Assembly (NCBI GenBank): GCA_045125095.1
Contig: JBGVMW010000299.1
Coordinates: 24,375-88,374 of the forward strand
DNA length: 64,000 bases
Source: JBGVMW01 sp045125095
GTDB taxonomy: Bacteria > Bacillota > Clostridia > Lachnospirales > Lachnospiraceae
Direction: 5' to 3'
Part shown: positions 61,073-64,000 of the stretch, piece by piece
Numbering within the stretch: position 1 is the stretch's first letter
How the letters are laid out: the number at the start of each line of letters is the position of its first letter
Made by a program: the position numbers and the translations under genes
Notes under the pieces: model-generated
The model's input: the letters and a program-made list of their open reading frames with translations, nothing else
The model's database searches: none
What the model was told of the DNA's origin: nothing

Positions 61073-61786
61073 ATGAACATGTTATCACTGGAACAGGAAT
61101 TGAAGAACAATGCATATCCTGGTAGAGGAATTGTAATTGGAAAATCTGAAGATGGTAAAACAGCAGTAACCGCTTATTTCATCATGGGAAGAAGCTCAAA
61201 CAGCAGAAACCGTGTGTTTGTAGAAGAAGGACAGGGAATCCGTACACAGGCATTCGATCCTTCTAAGTTAGAAGACCCAAGTCTCATTATCTATGCACCT
61301 GTTCGTGTATTAGGCAATTCTACGATTGTAACTAACGGTGACCAGACAGATACTATTTTCGATGGTATGAGCAAGGGAGAGACATTTGAAGTTTCCTTAA
61401 GATGTCGTGAATTTGAGCCAGACGGTCCAAACTATACACCTAGAATTTCAGGTATTATGAACGTAGAAAATGGAAAGTATGACTATGCAATGTCGATTTT
61501 AAAGAGCAACAATGGAAATCCGGATGCTTGCAACCGTTATACATTTGCATATGAGAATCCGGTAGCAGGTGAAGGTCATTTCATTCATACTTATATGCAT
61601 GATGGCAATCCATTACCAAGCTTTGAGGGCGAACCAAAGTTAGTTGGTATCAGCGGAAACATTGATGAGTTTACAAACATGGTATGGACAAGCTTAAATG
61701 AAGAAAACAAGGTGTCTTTATTTGTTCGTTTTATTGATATTGAAACAGGCAAATATGAGACAAGAATTGTAAATAAAAACGTGTAA
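61073..61786 (+). CDS. purO: IMP cyclohydrolase, PurO type
   Basis: 237 residues of the PurO fold (PF07826-like): YPGRGIVIGKSEDGKTAV, SRNRVFVEEGQGIRT and EPDGPNYTPRISG. It closes the ring of FAICAR to IMP, the last step of purine synthesis. PurO was first known from archaea but also occurs in clostridia, replacing the N-terminal domain of bifunctional PurH. It stands behind a ZTP riboswitch and before an AICAR transformylase gene that lacks that domain. GGAGG precedes the start. Confidence 0.93.
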   Translation: MNMLSLEQELKNNAYPGRGIVIGKSEDGKTAVTAYFIMGRSSNSRNRVFVEEGQGIRTQAFDPSKLEDPSLIIYAPVRVLGNSTIVTNGDQTDTIFDGMSKGETFEVSLRCREFEPDGPNYTPRISGIMNVENGKYDYAMSILKSNNGNPDACNRYTFAYENPVAGEGHFIHTYMHDGNPLPSFEGEPKLVGISGNIDEFTNMVWTSLNEENKVSLFVRFIDIETGKYETRIVNKNV

Positions 61787-61886
61787 ATTATAGTTTTTAG
61801 GTGCGGTATTAGTGTGATGTGAATTCATGTTGTTATGCGAGAAGCAAGAATTACAGTATGAATTCAGATAGAACAGGAGAGAAAAA

Positions 61887-63065
61887 ATGAACGAAATTCA
61901 GTTAAAATATGGTTGTAACCCAAATCAGAAGCCATCCAGAATCTACATGGAGGATGGAAGTGAATTACCAGTTACTGTATTAAACGGTAAACCGGGATAT
62001 ATCAATTTCTTAGATGCTTTCAATGGCTGGCAGTTGGTTAGCGAATTAAAGAAAGCAACCGGACTTCCGGCAGCGACTTCCTTCAAGCATGTTTCACCAG
62101 CAGGTGCGGCAGTTGGTTTACCTTTAGATGAAACACTTGCAAAAATCTACTGGGTAGATGATTTAGGAGAATTATCTCCATTAGCTTCTGCATATGCAAG
62201 AGCAAGAGGTGCGGACAGAATGTCTTCTTTCGGTGATTTTATTGCATTATCTGATGTGTGTGATGTAGATACTGCAAAATTAATCAAGCGTGAAGTATCT
62301 GATGGCGTGATTGCACCAGGTTATGAGCCGGAAGCATTAGAGATATTAAAGGCAAAGAAAAAAGGCAATTACAACGTAATCCAGATTGATGAAAATTATG
62401 TACCGGCTGAGTTAGAAAAGAAGCAGGTATATGGTATTACATTTGAGCAGGGACGCAACGAATTAAACATTGATGCGGAGTTACTTTCTAATTTTGTAAC
62501 AAAGAACAACAGCGTTCCGGAATCTGCATTAATTGATATGAAGATTGCATTAATCACATTAAAATATACACAATCCAACTCTGTATGTTATGTAAAAGAT
62601 GGTCAGGCAATCGGTATTGGTGCCGGACAGCAGTCCAGAATTCACTGTACAAGACTTGCAGGTCAGAAGGCAGACAACTGGTTCTTACGCCAGTCTCCTC
62701 AGGTTCTGAATTTACAGTTCGTTGACACCTTAGGACGTGCAGACAGAGATAATGCAATTGACGTGTACATTGGAGATGAGTGCATGGACGTATTAGCAGA
62801 CGGTGCATGGGAGAAAATCTTCAAGGTAAAACCAGAAGAATTTACAAGAGAAGCAAAGAGAGAGTGGCTTGACAAGATGCAGGATGTAACACTTGGTTCT
62901 GATGCATTCTTCCCATTCTCTGATAATATTGAACGTGCTCATAAGAGTGGTGTAAAATACATTGCACAGCCAGGTGGTTCTGTGCGAGATGATGTGGTAA
63001 TTGAATGTTGCGATAAATACGATATGGCGATGGTATTTACAGGAATTCGTTTGTTCCATCACTAA
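61887..63065 (+). CDS. AICAR formyltransferase (monofunctional)
   Basis: 392 residues, corresponding to the AICAR transformylase part of PurH only. The catalytic Lys67-His68 pair lies in TSFKHVSPAGAA; SNSVCYVKDGQAIGIGAGQQSR and FFPFSDNIERAHKSGVKYIAQPGGS are its substrate-binding segments. It transfers a formyl group from 10-formyl-tetrahydrofolate to ZMP. With PurO upstream, it completes the final two steps to IMP. Separated by 100 bases from purO, without an obvious terminator between. Confidence 0.95.
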   Translation: MNEIQLKYGCNPNQKPSRIYMEDGSELPVTVLNGKPGYINFLDAFNGWQLVSELKKATGLPAATSFKHVSPAGAAVGLPLDETLAKIYWVDDLGELSPLASAYARARGADRMSSFGDFIALSDVCDVDTAKLIKREVSDGVIAPGYEPEALEILKAKKKGNYNVIQIDENYVPAELEKKQVYGITFEQGRNELNIDAELLSNFVTKNNSVPESALIDMKIALITLKYTQSNSVCYVKDGQAIGIGAGQQSRIHCTRLAGQKADNWFLRQSPQVLNLQFVDTLGRADRDNAIDVYIGDECMDVLADGAWEKIFKVKPEEFTREAKREWLDKMQDVTLGSDAFFPFSDNIERAHKSGVKYIAQPGGSVRDDVVIECCDKYDMAMVFTGIRLFHH

Positions 63066-63082
63066 TTTAAAATTGATTTTAG

Positions 63083-63127
63083 GAGAGTTGGCATGTCGGA
63101 TGTTTTGTCCGATGTGCTAGCTCTTTT
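63083..63127 (+). terminator. Terminator of the purine operon
   Basis: AGAGTTGGCATGTCGGA / TCCGATGTGCTAGCTCT stem followed by TTTTTG. Confidence 0.85.
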
Positions 63128-63138
63128 TGTGCAAATAG

Positions 63139-63519
63139 ATGCTTACTACATTGTCTATATTTGCCCTGAATGGTGGTAAGAATAAAAAAAGTGTAATAAC
63201 CTTGTATGCGAAGTGGGAGAAAGTAAAGAAACCGGCGAAGGTATCTTTGAAAACAGTTAAGAGTACCAAAGCAGGTACATTATCAGTAACAACCAAGAAG
63301 GGTAAATCTGTTGTAGGGTATCAGTTTACTGTTTCTACGGATAAGAAATTCAAGAAGAATGTAAAGAACATTACAACGAAGAAGTTGACAGCTACATTCA
63401 AAGGATTAAAGAAAGGAAAAACCTACTATGTAAAGGTACGTGCTTACAAAGTAGATTCCGCAAACAAAAAAGTTTATGGCTCATACAGTAGTGTAAAAAC
63501 TGTAGCCGTAAAGAAATAA
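63139..63519 (+). pseudogene. C-terminal remnant of a surface protein
   Basis: 126 codons, open, but not a whole protein. KKSVITLYAKWEKV is the typical end of an InlB B-repeat, and the rest is a fibronectin type III-like, Lys-rich domain (QFTVSTDKKFKKNVK, YYVKVRAYKVD) as found at the C-terminus of clostridial cell-surface proteins. No signal peptide, no ribosome binding site, and the preceding DNA is the purine terminator. It is most likely the 3' end of a larger gene cut off by a rearrangement. Confidence 0.7.
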
Positions 63520-63734
63520 TAGTTATTGAGAATAAAGCGTTCAGATTCTTAGTAAGCGGGTGTAGATGTCATCAGGGGACTGTTATTTTGTACTATTACC
63601 GTAAGCGCTGAATAATAGGGTGGATTTAATTCATCCTCAAAGGCACCTATAATGATTGCTAGGAAACGTTAGTATTTTACTCTGCTCTCAGTGATAGAGG
63701 CAAGCGTTTTACTTTATCTTTAAGGAGCGATCAT
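63520..63734. other. Spacer before the recombinase fragment
   Basis: No gene. GGTGGATTTAATTCATCC at about 63618 is a small imperfect hairpin. Probably leftover non-coding DNA of a mobile region. Confidence 0.3.
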
Positions 63735-63782
63735 TATGAGTCCTAATGGCGTAAGAAAACCTGAACAAATAAAGCTTCCATA
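63722..63782 (+). mobile_element. Orphan gene start, possibly of a transposase
   Basis: AAGGAG ten bases ahead of ATG at 63736, then 15 codons (MSPNGVRKPEQIKLP) ending in TAG. A good ribosome binding site but an immediate stop suggests the 5' end of a gene whose body was lost. The reading runs into the opposing recombinase fragment at about 63770. Relation to an IS66-like accessory gene is a guess. Confidence 0.35.
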
Positions 63783-64000
63783 GGTTTATTATAGGCAAAC
63801 CAGTATTCTGTCAGGATATCCAACGATTTCTGAGAAAGTATGGTATACCTGTCAATACAAGATTTTGATTTCCGTACATGAACCGTCATATTTGTTCTGG
63901 AAATATCACAATAATCTAAGTATACGGCTTCCGAAACGCGAAGACCGGAACCATACAACAAGGAAAATATTGCTTTGTATTTGATATCATCCACATATTC
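63743..64000 (-). pseudogene. Tyrosine recombinase, 3'-truncated fragment
   Basis: Minus-strand frame open to the window edge, reading toward 63743. LLYGSGLRVSEAVYLDYCDI contains the first catalytic Arg of the tyrosine recombinase family, and the next segment (VRKSKSCIDRYTILSQK) holds the Lys region. The frame then diverges after NKPMEALF and stops, so the HxxR box and the Tyr nucleophile are absent. The enzyme cannot work as seen. The related full-length proteins, from memory, go with IS91-like elements. The 5' part lies outside. Confidence 0.75.

Overview
The window looks like chromosome of an anaerobic, motile, spore-former-related Firmicute, most likely a Lachnospiraceae gut bacterium (Roseburia, Agathobacter or Lachnospira type). 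The grounds are low-to-moderate GC, strong AGGAGG ribosome binding sites, a reverse rubrerythrin beside a PerR-like regulator, a ZTP riboswitch in front of a PurO/AICAR-transformylase pair, a SpoVB-type flippase, flagellar-type FliK/FlhB-tail genes, PilZ, GGDEF and chemoreceptor proteins, and ferredoxin-rich amino acid catabolism. This is inferred from content, not from a database search.

Layout. 1-4.3 kb is an AT-rich accessory stretch: a 5'-truncated S8 (subtilisin) protease, palindromic non-coding DNA, a 50-codon ORF and a large unrecognised protein. 4.3-9.4 kb is a TetR-controlled export locus (TetR, MFS, FtsX-type permease, ABC ATPase) with two nearly identical operators. 9.4-12.3 kb has a tandem hemerythrin, a ~200-bp palindromic repeat and pdxST. 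12.4-18.5 kb is a colinear run of VWA/DUF2201 protein, MoxR-like AAA+ ATPase, LRR protein, radical SAM enzyme and MATE transporter. 18.5-19.6 kb is the PerR-like/reverse rubrerythrin peroxide-defence pair with a PerR box on its -10. 19.7-28 kb holds two alpha/beta hydrolases, a PadR/membrane-protein pair with duplicated operators, a PilZ protein, a CapA-like enzyme, a HAD phosphatase and a SpoVB-like flippase. 28.2-33.6 kb is mainly housekeeping: cysteine desulfurase, nrdR, truA, rpsO and pnp, the last two with structured leaders. 33.7-35.7 kb has a tail-anchored zinc-ribbon protein and a chemoreceptor.

35.7-43.7 kb is the most distinctive region: a LysR regulator divergent from an eight-gene operon of RidA, a 2Fe-2S protein, a FAD/ferredoxin flavoprotein, a BFD-type 2Fe-2S protein, a DAO-family oxidase, a divergent PII-like protein, an APC permease and an ornithine cyclodeaminase/mu-crystallin enzyme. 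I read it as import and oxidation of an unknown (possibly cyclic or D-) amino acid, with imine handling by RidA and the OCD enzyme. It is followed by tRNA-Leu(CAA) and a ~340-bp fold-back element.

44.8-53.2 kb carries a zf-HC2-like membrane protein, polA, coaE, an unusually long FtsA-like ATPase, a YycJ-type metallohydrolase and the ACT/UPF0210 pair. 53.2-58 kb has an SPFH/small membrane protein/ribbon-helix-helix operon, a GGDEF membrane protein and an anchored hypothetical. 58-60.7 kb has FliK-like, FlhB-tail and YraN genes. 60.8-63.1 kb is the ZTP riboswitch and two purine genes for the last two steps to IMP. The window ends in debris: a surface-protein tail and a broken tyrosine recombinase.

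Three families of non-coding inverted repeats (copies near 10.5, 19.6 and 24.5 kb; 28.1 and 34.3 kb; 44.4-44.7 kb) are among the features not explained by genes. Coordinates of short sites were counted by hand and may be off by one or two bases.
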